From contig NZ_FQZF01000002.1 of the NCBI RefSeq assembly GCF_900141905.1, positions 1-64,000 of the forward strand: a stretch of DNA of 64,000 nt, given 5' to 3'. Both the position numbers and the translations under genes were made by a program. Shown piece by piece: positions 25,573 through 34,427 of this stretch; within the stretch, counting starts at the first letter, position 1; the number at the start of each line of letters is the position of its first letter. Origin of the DNA: Muricoccus roseus (lineage in GTDB: Bacteria > Pseudomonadota > Alphaproteobacteria > Acetobacterales > Acetobacteraceae). The notes under the pieces were generated by a model, which made no database searches, was not told the DNA's origin, and worked only from the letters and a program-made list of their open reading frames with translations.

Positions 25573-27549
25573 TCAGAACCGGAAGCGCGTGCCGACGAGC
25601 ACCGTCCGGCCGGGGATGACGAAGCCGTTGGCGGGTTCGAAGTCGCTATCCGTCAGGTTGCGCCCCTCGACGAACACCGCCACCGGTTCCGTCACCTGCC
25701 ATGTGGCGGTGAGATTGAAGATGGTGCCGGCCTTGTTGTCGCGCGCCACGGTGTAGGCGCTGCCGTCGTTGCGGTAGGAGGCGAAGGCGCCTTCGCGCGA
25801 GCGGCCGAAGACGATCAGCTCCGGCGCGATGGTCACGTTCTCCACCGGGCGGAAGCTCGCGTTCAGGGCCAGCTGCTGCTCCGGGCGGCGCGCGAGGCGC
25901 TCGTCGGTGCGGGCGTCGCGCGCGTCGGTGATGGTGTAGGCGAGGGAGGCCGTCAGCCAGCGCGCGGGGCGCAGGGTGGCGGTGAACTCGGCGCCCTTGA
26001 TCCGCGCGCGGTCGATATTCTCGAGCGAGGTGAAGAAGGCGTCGTAGTTGATCAGGTCACGGATGCGGTTGTCGAAATAGGTCGCGCCCAGCGTCGCGAA
26101 GTCGCGCTGCGCGCCGAGCGGCAGGTCGAACTCGATGCCGGCCTCCCAGCCCTCGGAGATTTCCGGACGGAGATTCGGATTGCCCTCGAAGAAGCCGGTG
26201 ATGCGGCCGTAGCGCTGGTAGAGGGACGGCGCCTTGAAGGCGGTGCCATAGGCCGTGCGGATCCGCGCCGAGATCTCGGGCACGGCGAGCAGGGCGCCGA
26301 GGCGCCAGCTCGTATGGGTGCCGTAGTCCTCGGCCGCGTCGTTGCGGATGCCGGCGGAGAGGTCGAGCCGGCGGAACAGCCGGACCTGGTAGCCCATGTG
26401 CCCCGCGGTGGAGCTCGCATCGGCGTCGGTGGTGGTGCGGAAGAAGGTGCTGCCGGAGGCCTGGCGCACATCCTCGCGCTCATGCGTCACGCCGAAGGAG
26501 ACCTGGCTCTGGTCGAGGAAGCCGGCATCGGGCAGGCGGATCTGGTTGCCCCAGTCGAAAACCGTGCGCTCGCCGCGATAGAGGTCGTCCGTGGTGGAGG
26601 GGTCGAAGCCGTCGGCCAGGTTGCGGTACTTCCGGCGGTCCACAGTCTGGGCGATGCGGAAGCCGGTCGTCCAGGCCTCGAAGGGCTTGCCCTCGGCACG
26701 GATCTGACCGGTGTAGCGGCGGTCCTCGAAGGAGTAGTTCGGGTCGTCATTCGGCACGTTGTCGAGGCCGCCATGGTTCTCGCGCCAGTTGGCGAGGCCC
26801 TCGAGGCGGAAGCGCGCGCTGGGCGTCCAGCCCAGGCGCACGGTCGCGCCCGCGCTGCGGAAGCCGTCGCGCTCGCCCGTGTCGGAGGTGAAGCGGGAGG
26901 GGGTGGCATCGGTGCCGCGGGTCGAGAGGCTGCGGAGCGAGAGGAGATAATCGAACTCCCCGACCGTGCCCGTGATGCCGCCATTCGCCCGCAGCGTGCG
27001 GTTGCTGCCGCCCGCCACTTCGCCGAAGGGGGCGATGGCGCGGTCGCGCGGGGCGCGGCGGGTGACGATGTTCACCACGCCGCCGATCGCGCCGGAACCG
27101 TAGAGGGAGGAGGCGGGGCCGCGCAGCACCTCGATGCGCTCCACATCCATCCCCAGCAGGTCGTTGCCGAAGTTGAAGGCGCCGTTCGGCTCCGAGGCGT
27201 CGTTGATCGGCACGCCGTCGAGCAGGACGAGGGCATGGCGGGAGGCGGTGCCGCGGATGAAGGCGCTGGCGGGCTGGCCGAGGCCGCCGGACTGGATCAG
27301 CGCGAAGCCGGGCACGGTGACGAGCGCCTCGGCCAGGGTCTGGTAGCCACGCTCCTCGATGGTCTGGCGGTCGATCACGGTGACCGCGCCGGGCACGCGC
27401 TCGATCGGCGTGGGCACGCGGGTGGCGGTGACCACCGTCTCGGCGATGGCGGCGCTGGGCTCGGTGACGGGCGGCGTGCCCGGGTTCACCCCTTGGGCCA
27501 GGGCCGGAAGGGAAAGGGCGGTGAAGGAGAGAAGGAGAAGGCGTCGCAT
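25573..27549 (-). CDS. btuB: TonB-dependent receptor, BtuB-like
   Basis: Outer-membrane transporter of 658 residues. A signal peptide (MRRLLLLSFTALSLPALAQG) and a TonB-box-like ETVVTATRV near residue 35 precede the plug domain: VTVIDRQTIEERGYQTLAEA, LVLLDGVPINDA, IEVLRGPASSLYGSGAIGGV and VNIVTRR. A 22-stranded barrel ends in GRTVLVGTRFRF with a terminal aromatic. A cobalamin riboswitch directly upstream indicates vitamin B12 or a cobinamide/cobamide as substrate. No btuCDF genes lie nearby. Confidence 0.93.
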   Translation of the reverse strand: MRRLLLLSFTALSLPALAQGVNPGTPPVTEPSAAIAETVVTATRVPTPIERVPGAVTVIDRQTIEERGYQTLAEALVTVPGFALIQSGGLGQPASAFIRGTASRHALVLLDGVPINDASEPNGAFNFGNDLLGMDVERIEVLRGPASSLYGSGAIGGVVNIVTRRAPRDRAIAPFGEVAGGSNRTLRANGGITGTVGEFDYLLSLRSLSTRGTDATPSRFTSDTGERDGFRSAGATVRLGWTPSARFRLEGLANWRENHGGLDNVPNDDPNYSFEDRRYTGQIRAEGKPFEAWTTGFRIAQTVDRRKYRNLADGFDPSTTDDLYRGERTVFDWGNQIRLPDAGFLDQSQVSFGVTHEREDVRQASGSTFFRTTTDADASSTAGHMGYQVRLFRRLDLSAGIRNDAAEDYGTHTSWRLGALLAVPEISARIRTAYGTAFKAPSLYQRYGRITGFFEGNPNLRPEISEGWEAGIEFDLPLGAQRDFATLGATYFDNRIRDLINYDAFFTSLENIDRARIKGAEFTATLRPARWLTASLAYTITDARDARTDERLARRPEQQLALNASFRPVENVTIAPELIVFGRSREGAFASYRNDGSAYTVARDNKAGTIFNLTATWQVTEPVAVFVEGRNLTDSDFEPANGFVIPGRTVLVGTRFRF

Positions 27550-27635
27550 CGGGGATCCCCAGCCGAGCGGTCACGATCTGCCGCGCGCCCCCGGAGGAGG
27601 GCACGCGACGGTGGACGCGGTTCTCGCCAGCGGAA

Positions 27636-27651
27636 GGGGCGTGTCCGCCCC
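27636..27651 (-). other. Hairpin in the btuB leader, possible expression platform
   Basis: GGGGCG (27636-27641) pairs with CGCCCC (27646-27651) around a TGTC loop. It lies between the riboswitch aptamer and the btuB start. No U-tract follows on the minus strand, so if it is part of the switch it would act by translation control or Rho rather than as an intrinsic terminator. Confidence 0.35.
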
Positions 27652-27699
27652 CTGTCCAAAGGTCCGTTGCGCCGGTGCACCTCGCCCGGCACGCGCGAG

Positions 27700-27912
27700 A
27701 CAGCTCTGCGCCGGCCGGTCTCCTGGCTCGCGGCCGTCCTCTCGCGAGGTTCGGCCCCCGCCTTCTCGTCGCCCATGGGCGGCAATGGCGTTGGGGGCCG
27801 GATCGGCCGCCTACAGTTGCGAGGGCAGCTGCGGATGGGTGCCTCGGCTCAGAGAGAGCCAGGGCGCGTCGCGCATTCCCGTTTCAGCCCTTTCGGGCCA
27901 CCGGCGCATGAG
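27700..27912 (-). promoter_or_regulatory. Cobalamin riboswitch upstream of the TonB receptor
   Basis: Read on the minus strand, the conserved blocks of the cobalamin (B12) aptamer appear in order: GGGAA near 27880, then GCTGCCCTCGCAACTGTA near 27811-27828, then GCCATTG near 27789 and CGAGAAGGCG near 27760, and finally GAGCCAGGAGACCGGCC near 27713-27729. These are the core motifs of RF00174-type elements. It lies about 150 bases upstream of the receptor start. Binding of adenosyl- or another cobalamin is expected to lower receptor expression. The rest of 27550-28016 holds only the leader hairpin and the exoD tail repeats. Confidence 0.93.
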
Positions 27913-27983
27913 GCGGCGTGTAACGCGGCGGGATACGCGCCGCGAGGGGCCGGGAAGGGGCGGGTGTTGCTTGGATGCCCGGT

Positions 27984-28029
27984 GTGTTCGTCAGAACACG
28001 AAGGCCCCCCTGTTCGTCAGAACACGAAG
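27984..28029 (-). repeat. Tandem 19-bp repeat with hairpins at the exoD stop
   Basis: TGTTCGTCAGAACACGAAG occurs at 27985-28003 and again at 28011-28029, separated by a short C-rich spacer. Each copy is itself a hairpin (TGTTC-GTCA-GAACA, extended to GTGTTC/GAACAC in the first). The copy at 28011 contains the exoD stop codon, so the gene's last codons and stop appear duplicated just downstream. It may serve as a double terminator or mRNA-end structure. Confidence 0.8.
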
Positions 28030-28664
28030 CCCAGCGCCTCGATGCCGAGCCAGCAGAGGGCGGCCAGCACGACGGTGGCGAAAACGCAGCCCAGGACCGT
28101 CAGGACGATGCCCCAGCCCATGGTCCGGCTGTCATGCTCCACCAGGCCCAGCGCCATGACGATGTTGCCGAAGGCGGGCGGACCGTTGGTGCCGGGCCCG
28201 GGCAGGATGAGCATGATGGCGACATACACCGTCAGCCAGCCGAAGAGCCGGTCCCCGAAGGGGGTGGTGAAGGCGCCGGAGCGCGGGCGGACATAGCATT
28301 CGATCCGCCGCAGCCATTTGGAGGAGGCGCCGGCGAGGCGCAGCAGGTCCGTGCGCTTGATGGACTGCCGCGCCATGAAGGCCGGCAGCTTCGGCACGCT
28401 GCGCCCGAGCCCCATCTGGACGCCCAGCAGCAGCATGGGCAGGCCGAAGACGCTGGCCATGCCCGGCAGCAGGGAGGGGAGGAGGAGAAGGAGGATCAGC
28501 AGCCCGAAGGCGCGGTCCCCGAAGGCCTCGGCCATCTCGCCGAGGGTGATTCGCTCCCCCGGGAAGGTGGCCGCCACCTCGGCGACGATCCGGGAGATCG
28601 GCGCGGCCTCATGCGCCGGGGACTCGCCCATTTGCGGGAGGGGCGAGTTCATCGTGCCGTCCAT
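28017..28664 (-). CDS. ExoD-family exopolysaccharide synthesis membrane protein
   Basis: Inner-membrane protein of 215 residues in the ExoD family. Typical segments are ITLGEMAEAFGDRAFGLLIL, LLLPSLLPGMASVFGLPMLL and QMGLGRSVPKLPAFMARQSI. Further segments are RRIECYVRPRSGAF and two C-terminal membrane helices. In rhizobia ExoD is linked to exopolysaccharide production and alkaline tolerance, but its molecular role is not settled. No polysaccharide genes are adjacent. Confidence 0.88.
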   Translation of the reverse strand: MDGTMNSPLPQMGESPAHEAAPISRIVAEVAATFPGERITLGEMAEAFGDRAFGLLILLLLLPSLLPGMASVFGLPMLLLGVQMGLGRSVPKLPAFMARQSIKRTDLLRLAGASSKWLRRIECYVRPRSGAFTTPFGDRLFGWLTVYVAIMLILPGPGTNGPPAFGNIVMALGLVEHDSRTMGWGIVLTVLGCVFATVVLAALCWLGIEALGFVF

Positions 28665-28871
28665 CGGTACTGCGGCTCCTCCGCTGGGCGCATGTTGTCA
28701 GGAACGGAGGGAACAACCCGTCCCGGCAGCCTGCCCGCGATCAGGCCGGCTCGCACGGCCGGAAGAGGGAGGTCCCCATCCCTGGCCGAGAGCGACCGAA
28801 AGATGTCCCCGCGCGCGGGTGGGTTCAAGGCGCGACCGGCTGTGAGGGCCGGGCAGGGCCAGGAAAGCCCT

Positions 28872-30137
28872 TCAGCCAAGGAGGGGGCGGCCTTCCCGGA
28901 TCAGTCGGAGGAACTCCTGTTCCTGGCGGAGGTCGCGCGGCTTGCCCCAGTCCTCGCAGGCCCGGGTGATGAGGGCGGGGAGGTCGGCCGGGCCGAAGCG
29001 GACCATGCCCACCGCGGCCTGCATGTTCGTCAGGTTCACCAGCTCGTCCAGCCGGGCCTGGGGGGAGAAGCGGTCCGGATCCGCGTTGCTGTAGGTCTTG
29101 CCGAGGGAGCGGAGGCTGGCCGCCGTGGGCGGGAAGCGGGAGGTCAGGTCGCGCCGGCATTCCGCCCGCAGCTGGGGGGAATTGGCGTTGCGCTGCTCCT
29201 GCGCGCGCAGATAGCCTTCCGCCTCGGCGGCCAGCTGGTCGTAGCGGCGGCGGGGCTCGGGATGGGCGCAGGCGGCATCCACCAGCGGCCGCGCGCCCGA
29301 GCGGTCGGCCTCGGCCAGCATGCGGGCGAAGCTGGAGAGTTCGGAGGCAGCGAGCCAGCCGGTGCGGTCCGTGGGCGGTAGGGGGCAGGCGACCTGCCCC
29401 CGGCGAGCCGCGTCCAGCACCGCGCCTCGCGCCGGCCCGTCGAAGGCCCGGAGGGCGCGGCTGAACTCGGGGCGCAGGCCGCCCTTGAGATAGAGCCGCA
29501 CGGCCCGCTCGTCGCCATTGGCCAGGGCCATGTTCAGGGCATAGTCGGACCAGGGCAGGTTGAGCCGAGCGGCCTCGACACGCGGGTCCTCGCTGCGGCC
29601 GTCGCGGATGTCCTCCAGCAGGGCGATGATGCGCTGCTGTCCCTGGGCCAGCCCCTCGAAGCTGCCGGCGAGGGTGCCGCCCTCATGCTGCCCGGCGGAC
29701 CAGCCGGCGATGAGGCAGGCCGCGCCAGCGGCGCCGCCCACGCGCACAAAGGGCTTGAGCAGGAGCTTTCCCTGGGCGGGGCGCCACATTCGGTGGAACA
29801 GGCGGTTGCCCCAGCTCTGGCTTTCGAGGGAGCGACCCTCCAGGGCCTGCCAGGCGGCATCCAGCGGCGCGCGGCGCGCGGCCCCGAAGGCGAGCCCGGC
29901 CAGCACCGTCGCGATGAGGCCCGTTCCTGCCCAGCGGAGCGCGGCATCGCCGCCGATCGGCGTCAGCAGGTCGAAGCCCGCGATGACCGTGCCCAGGCTG
30001 ATGGCCTTGAGAATGAGCTCGGACCAGTTCGTGGCGTGGCCGGAACCCTCGATGATGGCCTGGGTCAGGGAGGGCGACGCCCCCTGCGGCCCCTCCGCCT
30101 TGTGGCTCGCGCCCCGTCCCGGCGTTCCGTCCGCCAT
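28872..30137 (-). CDS. Hypothetical membrane protein
   Basis: An unrecognised 421-residue protein. Hydrophobic segments lie at about residues 42-60, 68-86 and 130-148, leaving a large C-terminal soluble part. That part contains NLPWSDYALNMALANGDERA followed by VRLYLKGGL, which resembles a single ankyrin-like helix pair, and paired cysteines (VACPLPPTD, DAACAHPEP, AECRRDL, RACEDW) that could form disulfides if the domain is periplasmic. It diverges from a DUF1194 (VWA-like) gene, with 129 bases between them. The 207 bases downstream hold no gene. Confidence 0.65.
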   Translation of the reverse strand: MADGTPGRGASHKAEGPQGASPSLTQAIIEGSGHATNWSELILKAISLGTVIAGFDLLTPIGGDAALRWAGTGLIATVLAGLAFGAARRAPLDAAWQALEGRSLESQSWGNRLFHRMWRPAQGKLLLKPFVRVGGAAGAACLIAGWSAGQHEGGTLAGSFEGLAQGQQRIIALLEDIRDGRSEDPRVEAARLNLPWSDYALNMALANGDERAVRLYLKGGLRPEFSRALRAFDGPARGAVLDAARRGQVACPLPPTDRTGWLAASELSSFARMLAEADRSGARPLVDAACAHPEPRRRYDQLAAEAEGYLRAQEQRNANSPQLRAECRRDLTSRFPPTAASLRSLGKTYSNADPDRFSPQARLDELVNLTNMQAAVGMVRFGPADLPALITRACEDWGKPRDLRQEQEFLRLIREGRPLLG

Positions 30138-30266
30138 GCCCGCCCCCCATCCATCTTGCCCCTGGCTCTATCACCAGAACGTGAGGTCCGGTGCAAGCTG
30201 CGGAACGGGCCCGGCCGATCTGCGCGGGCTCTTCTCCCCGGGGTGCGAGCCCACCACCTCTGCGGG

Positions 30267-30887
30267 ATGCGGGACGTGGACATCGCGCTATGCCTGGCGG
30301 TGGACGCCTCCTCCTCCGTCGATCATGACGAGTTCGGGCTGATGATGGGGGGGCTGGCCGAGGCCTTCCGGGACCCGGCGGTGGCCGGCGCTGCCGCGGG
30401 CGGGGCGCGCGGCGCGGCGGCGGTCGCGGTTCTCCTTTGGTCGGGGCCCGGGGCGCAGGCCGTGGTCGTGCCCTGGATGCTGGTCGCCGATGCCGAGGGC
30501 GCGGCGGCGCTGGCGGAAGCCGTGGATGCCGCCCCGCGCCTGGTGCCCCCCGGCGCCACGGCCCTGGGCGAGGGCCTGACCGCCGCGCTGCGCCTGCTCG
30601 CGGAGTTCTCGGCGGATGCGGCGCGGGAGGTGGTGGATGTCTCGGGCGATGGCGCCGGGAATGCGGGCATCCCCTCGGCTCCCGTGCGGGACGCGGCAGT
30701 GGCGGCGGGGGTGGTGATCAATGCCCTGGCGGTCGTGAACGAGGAGCCGGACCTGGCGGCCCATTACGCGGCCCAGGTGATCGGGGGGCCAGGAGCCTTC
30801 GTGATGGAATGCCGGGACTACGCGGATTTCGTGGAGGCGATCCGGCGCAAGCTCGTGCGGGAGCTGCGGGGCGCGCTGACGGCGTGA
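30267..30887 (+). CDS. DUF1194 protein (von Willebrand factor A-like)
   Basis: A 206-residue VWA-like protein of the DUF1194 family. The MIDAS start is ALCLAVDASSSVDHDEFGL near residue 7, a second metal-site threonine lies in PPGATALGEGLTAAL, and REVVDVSGDGAGNAG supplies the third motif. These metal-dependent adhesion folds bind protein partners. Unlike many members, no signal peptide is visible; the protein starts directly with the fold. The ATG at 30267 is the first in-frame start. Its partner is unknown, and the divergent membrane protein is a candidate. Confidence 0.82.
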   Translation: MRDVDIALCLAVDASSSVDHDEFGLMMGGLAEAFRDPAVAGAAAGGARGAAAVAVLLWSGPGAQAVVVPWMLVADAEGAAALAEAVDAAPRLVPPGATALGEGLTAALRLLAEFSADAAREVVDVSGDGAGNAGIPSAPVRDAAVAAGVVINALAVVNEEPDLAAHYAAQVIGGPGAFVMECRDYADFVEAIRRKLVRELRGALTA

Positions 30888-30902
30888 CCCGCCTGACCTG
30901 CC

Positions 30903-32996
30903 TCAGGCGGCGGCGTGCGCGCCCTGGGTCAGCACCGCCCGCGCGAGGGAGGCCTCGATCTCGCAGGTCATCCCGGCCGGCTCCCAGGCCGTGCGCACGG
31001 CGGCGCCGAGTTGGTCGCGCAGGCTGGCCTCGATCACGCGCGTGCCGAAGCCACGGCGGGTCGGCGGCCCGGGCACCGGCGGCCCCCCGGTTTCGGCCCA
31101 GCGTAGGTGGAGCCGGCCGGCAGCGTCGTCGACGGACCAGGTGAGGTCAACCCGCCCCCCGGGAGCGGAAAGGGCGCCGTACTTCGTCGCGTTGGTCGCC
31201 AGCTCGTGCAGCACGAGGGACAGGGCCTGGGTGGCGCCAGGGGTCAGGGTCACGGAAGGGCCCTGCAACATGGCCCGGGGCGCATCCGGCGCGCCCGGCT
31301 GGAAGGCGCTCAGCTCGGCTTCCGCCAGGGCGCGGAGGTCGGCCCCGTTCCAGTTCCCGTTCGCCAGCAGCGTATGGGCGCGGGCGAGGGCGGTGACGCG
31401 CGCCTCCACGGAGCGGGCATAGGTCGCGGGGTCGTTCTTGGGCGTCAGGCGCAGGACGGCCTGCACCACGGCCAGCACGTTCTTCGCGCGGTGGTCCACT
31501 TCCCGGGCCAGCAGTCCGCGCGCCTCCTCAGCCCGCTTCCGGGCGGTGATGTCCTGCAGGATGGTGACGGCGCGCAGCGGCTTGCCCCCGCGATCGAGGG
31601 CGGAGGGGGCGGTGCTGGACTGCACCCAGACGACCGACCCGTCCGGTCGCAGGATGCGGCTTTCCGTATCGTCGGCCGCCGGCATCGCTTCGGCCGGTTG
31701 ATCCTGCGGATGCAGGATGTCCTTCGGGCCGAGGCGGCCGACCAGCATCTCCTCCGGCCGGCCGGTGATCTCGCAGAAGGTGCGGTTGACACGAAGATAG
31801 CGGCCGGTCCTCGTATCCGTCTCGGCCACGCCGGCCGCGGCGGTCTCGAACATCGCGCGGAACTCGGCCTCCCGCGCCGCGACTGCGGCCTCGGCCCTTT
31901 CACTGGCACGGCGAAGCAGCTCGAATTCGGCGACGCCCGCCGGGGGCACGGCGGGGAGGGACGGGTGTGCATCCCCGGCAGCGACGGCTTCCGCCCGGCG
32001 GGCGAGGGCCTCCACCGGGCGCAGCACGCGGCGGGCGAGCCAGGCGGCAAGGCCGAGGCCGAGGGCAAGGGCGGCGGCGGCGCCGACCAGCAGGGCGGCG
32101 AGGGGTGCGAGCCAACTCATGCGGTACTGGGTGTAGGGCTCGGCCACGGCGATGCTCCAGCCCGGCGCGGTCTGCAGTTTCTGGGCGAAGAACAGGCCAG
32201 GATCGCCATAGACGGTCGGGCTGCGGAACAGGCCGCGTTCCCGCTCGGTTGCGGGAACGCCACGGCTGGGCGGGATGGTGCCGACGAAGCGGTCATGGTC
32301 CTGCGAGCGGGCGACAATGCGGCTGCTCGCATCAGCGACCGAGACGAAGGCGCTGCCGGAGGGGCGGCGCGCGCGCAGACGCTCGGAGAGCAGGGCAGGG
32401 TTCATCGCGAGCACGACCACGCGCGCCACTCGCCCGTCCCGCAGGGCTGGCGCAGCGGCCACCACGACGGGCCGGCCTGTCGGATGGCTACGGAAGAGGT
32501 TGGAAACGGCTGGGCGGCCGGTTTCGACGACACGGCGGATCACATCCCAGGCGCCTTCGCCCGGCGCCAGGGGCGGGGGCAGCGCCGTGCCGGCGGGCAG
32601 TCCGGTGTTCAGTAGCTGGCGATGGCCGGGAGCGGCGTCGTTCACCACAATCCAGCCACCCGGGGCCTCCCCGATGCGCCGTGCCCAGTTGCCGAAGGGG
32701 TTGAGGTCATCGTCCTCCAGCAGGGGGGAGGAGGCGAGGGCGACCACCCTGGTCATCAGCGTGTCGAGTTCGCTCTCCACAAACAGGGCAAGGGCGCGAG
32801 TGGTATCCTGCAGCCGCGTCTCGAAGGCCTGGCGGTAGCTGCGGGCGAGGTGCCAGGCGGCGGCGCCGCTGATGACGAGGGCGGGGACGAGGACCGCGAG
32901 GATCAGCGCGAGGAGGTGGAGGCGAAGGCCGCGCAAGCGCCAGCCCGTGGCGGATGTGATGCGTGCCTCGGATATGGCGGCATCGGGGTCCGGCAT
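30903..32996 (-). CDS. HWE/HisKA_2-type sensor histidine kinase with Cache and PAS domains
   Basis: Membrane sensor kinase of 697 residues. A membrane helix at about 25-48 is followed by a periplasmic double-Cache-like region (50-290) and a second helix (296-320). A HAMP-like segment, a PAS domain (375-485) and a kinase core come after. The phospho-acceptor is in REVDHRAKNVLAVVQAVLRL (His502), the N-box is HELATNATKYGALS, and RWAETGGP provides the W-x-E signature of HWE kinases. No response regulator gene is adjacent. The ligand is likely a small organic molecule, as for other Cache sensors. Confidence 0.9.
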   Translation of the reverse strand: MPDPDAAISEARITSATGWRLRGLRLHLLALILAVLVPALVISGAAAWHLARSYRQAFETRLQDTTRALALFVESELDTLMTRVVALASSPLLEDDDLNPFGNWARRIGEAPGGWIVVNDAAPGHRQLLNTGLPAGTALPPPLAPGEGAWDVIRRVVETGRPAVSNLFRSHPTGRPVVVAAAPALRDGRVARVVVLAMNPALLSERLRARRPSGSAFVSVADASSRIVARSQDHDRFVGTIPPSRGVPATERERGLFRSPTVYGDPGLFFAQKLQTAPGWSIAVAEPYTQYRMSWLAPLAALLVGAAAALALGLGLAAWLARRVLRPVEALARRAEAVAAGDAHPSLPAVPPAGVAEFELLRRASERAEAAVAAREAEFRAMFETAAAGVAETDTRTGRYLRVNRTFCEITGRPEEMLVGRLGPKDILHPQDQPAEAMPAADDTESRILRPDGSVVWVQSSTAPSALDRGGKPLRAVTILQDITARKRAEEARGLLAREVDHRAKNVLAVVQAVLRLTPKNDPATYARSVEARVTALARAHTLLANGNWNGADLRALAEAELSAFQPGAPDAPRAMLQGPSVTLTPGATQALSLVLHELATNATKYGALSAPGGRVDLTWSVDDAAGRLHLRWAETGGPPVPGPPTRRGFGTRVIEASLRDQLGAAVRTAWEPAGMTCEIEASLARAVLTQGAHAAA

Positions 32997-33218
32997 TCTG
33001 TCGGCACATTCCCAGCAGGCATGGTCGTGGCGGATTGCCAGGCGAGGGCGCGCCCAACACGCCTTCGCTCCGGTTTAGTAGGCAGAACGGGAGCCGCGCA
33101 AGTTGCGGGCGGGCAACGGTGCTCGCGGATTTTGCGTTCCGCCGCCGCGAGGGCGCGGCCGGGTTGTGGCCGGGCGGAGATGGGTTGTCCGGCCCAGGCG
33201 GGGGGTGCAGTTTGGTTA

Positions 33219-33240
33219 GGCGCCCCCCAGCCAGGGCGCC
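33219..33240. other. Hairpin just upstream of phnW
   Basis: GGCGCCC (33219-33225) pairs with GGGCGCC (33234-33240), and flanking TTGGTTA / AACCCAA extends the stem imperfectly. It ends 30 bases before the phnW start, so it may be an operator or a structured leader. The rest of the 273-base interval between the kinase and phnW shows no gene. Confidence 0.5.
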
Positions 33241-33269
33241 AACCCAAAAATGCCGCAAGGTTCCCACCG

Positions 33270-34382
33270 ATGTTGCTCCTCACCCCCGGCCCCGTTCAGA
33301 CCCGCCCGGAGACGCGGGCGGCCATGGCGGTGGACATCGCTCCCTGGGACCCGGATTTTGGCCGGGAATACACGATGATCCGCGAACGGGTGCGCGACAT
33401 CGCGGGCGGGATGGCCGGAGTGCATGCGACCTTGCCGCTGCAGGGGGCCGGGCATTTCGTGGTGGAAGCCGCGATCCGCACCTTCGTGCCGTCGGCGGGC
33501 CGTATCCTTGTCGTCAGCAACGGCGCCTATGGCGAGAGGATGACCCGGCTGGCGCGCGAGGCGGGGCGTGAGCCGGTGGTGCTGGCCGTGCCCGATACAC
33601 GCGGCGTGCTGGCGGAGGAGGTCGCGGAGGCGCTCGCGGCCGACCCCGCCATCAGCCATGTGGGCATGGTCTATTCCGAGACGGGCAGCGGCGTGGTGAA
33701 CGACCCGGCCGCGGTGGGGGCCGCGGTGCGCGCGGCGGGGCGGCGGCTGATCGTCGATGCCGTGTCCGCCTTCGGTGCGCTGCCCTTCGACCTGAAGGCG
33801 CAGCCGGAATGCGACGTGGTGCTGTTCACCTCCAACAAGTGCCTGGAAGGGCTGCCGGGCATCGGCTTCGCGGTGTGCCCGATGGAGCGGACGCGGGAGC
33901 GCGCGGGCCTGGCAGGCTCCTGGAGCTTCGACCTGGGTGACGTGCTGCGCCATGCGGAGCGCTCGGGCTGGGGTTCCTTCCGCTTCACGCCGCCGGTGCA
34001 GGCGCTGCACGCCTTCGGCGTGGCGATGGAAGCCTATCTGGCGGAGGGCGGGCAGCCGGCGCGGCTGGCGCGCTACACGGAGAACATGCGTGTGCTGCGC
34101 GCGGGGGCGGAGCGGCTGGGCCTGCGGCCCTATCTGGATGCCGCGCATCAGGGGCCGATCATCCTCACCCTGCACCAGCCGGAAGCGCCGGGCTTCACGC
34201 TGGCGGGCTTCGTCGAGGCGCTGAAGCGGCGTGGCGTGCTGATCAGCAACTTCTACACGACGCCGACGCCGACCATCCGGATCGGCTGCATCGGCGCGGT
34301 GACGCCGGACGACATGCGCTTCGCGCTGGGGGCGATGGCCGGGGTGCTGGACGAGCTGGGCGTGACGCGCCGCGCGGCCTGA
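33270..34382 (+). CDS. phnW: 2-aminoethylphosphonate--pyruvate aminotransferase-like class V aminotransferase
   Basis: PLP enzyme of 370 residues. MLLLTPGPVQTRPETRAAM, PLQGAGHFVVEAAI and VVSNGAYGERM match PhnW, and IVDAVSAFGALPFDL (Asp163) and LFTSNKCLEGLPG (Lys190, the probable PLP lysine) complete the site. PhnW converts 2-aminoethylphosphonate to phosphonoacetaldehyde. No phnX, phnY or phnA gene lies next to it, so a related alanine/serine--glyoxylate aminotransferase is the main alternative. A strong terminator follows. Confidence 0.8.
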   Translation: MLLLTPGPVQTRPETRAAMAVDIAPWDPDFGREYTMIRERVRDIAGGMAGVHATLPLQGAGHFVVEAAIRTFVPSAGRILVVSNGAYGERMTRLAREAGREPVVLAVPDTRGVLAEEVAEALAADPAISHVGMVYSETGSGVVNDPAAVGAAVRAAGRRLIVDAVSAFGALPFDLKAQPECDVVLFTSNKCLEGLPGIGFAVCPMERTRERAGLAGSWSFDLGDVLRHAERSGWGSFRFTPPVQALHAFGVAMEAYLAEGGQPARLARYTENMRVLRAGAERLGLRPYLDAAHQGPIILTLHQPEAPGFTLAGFVEALKRRGVLISNFYTTPTPTIRIGCIGAVTPDDMRFALGAMAGVLDELGVTRRAA

Positions 34383-34427
34383 GCGGGCAGGCCGTGGCGA
34401 TCGGCCGGGCAGCCGGTTGATCGGGCG

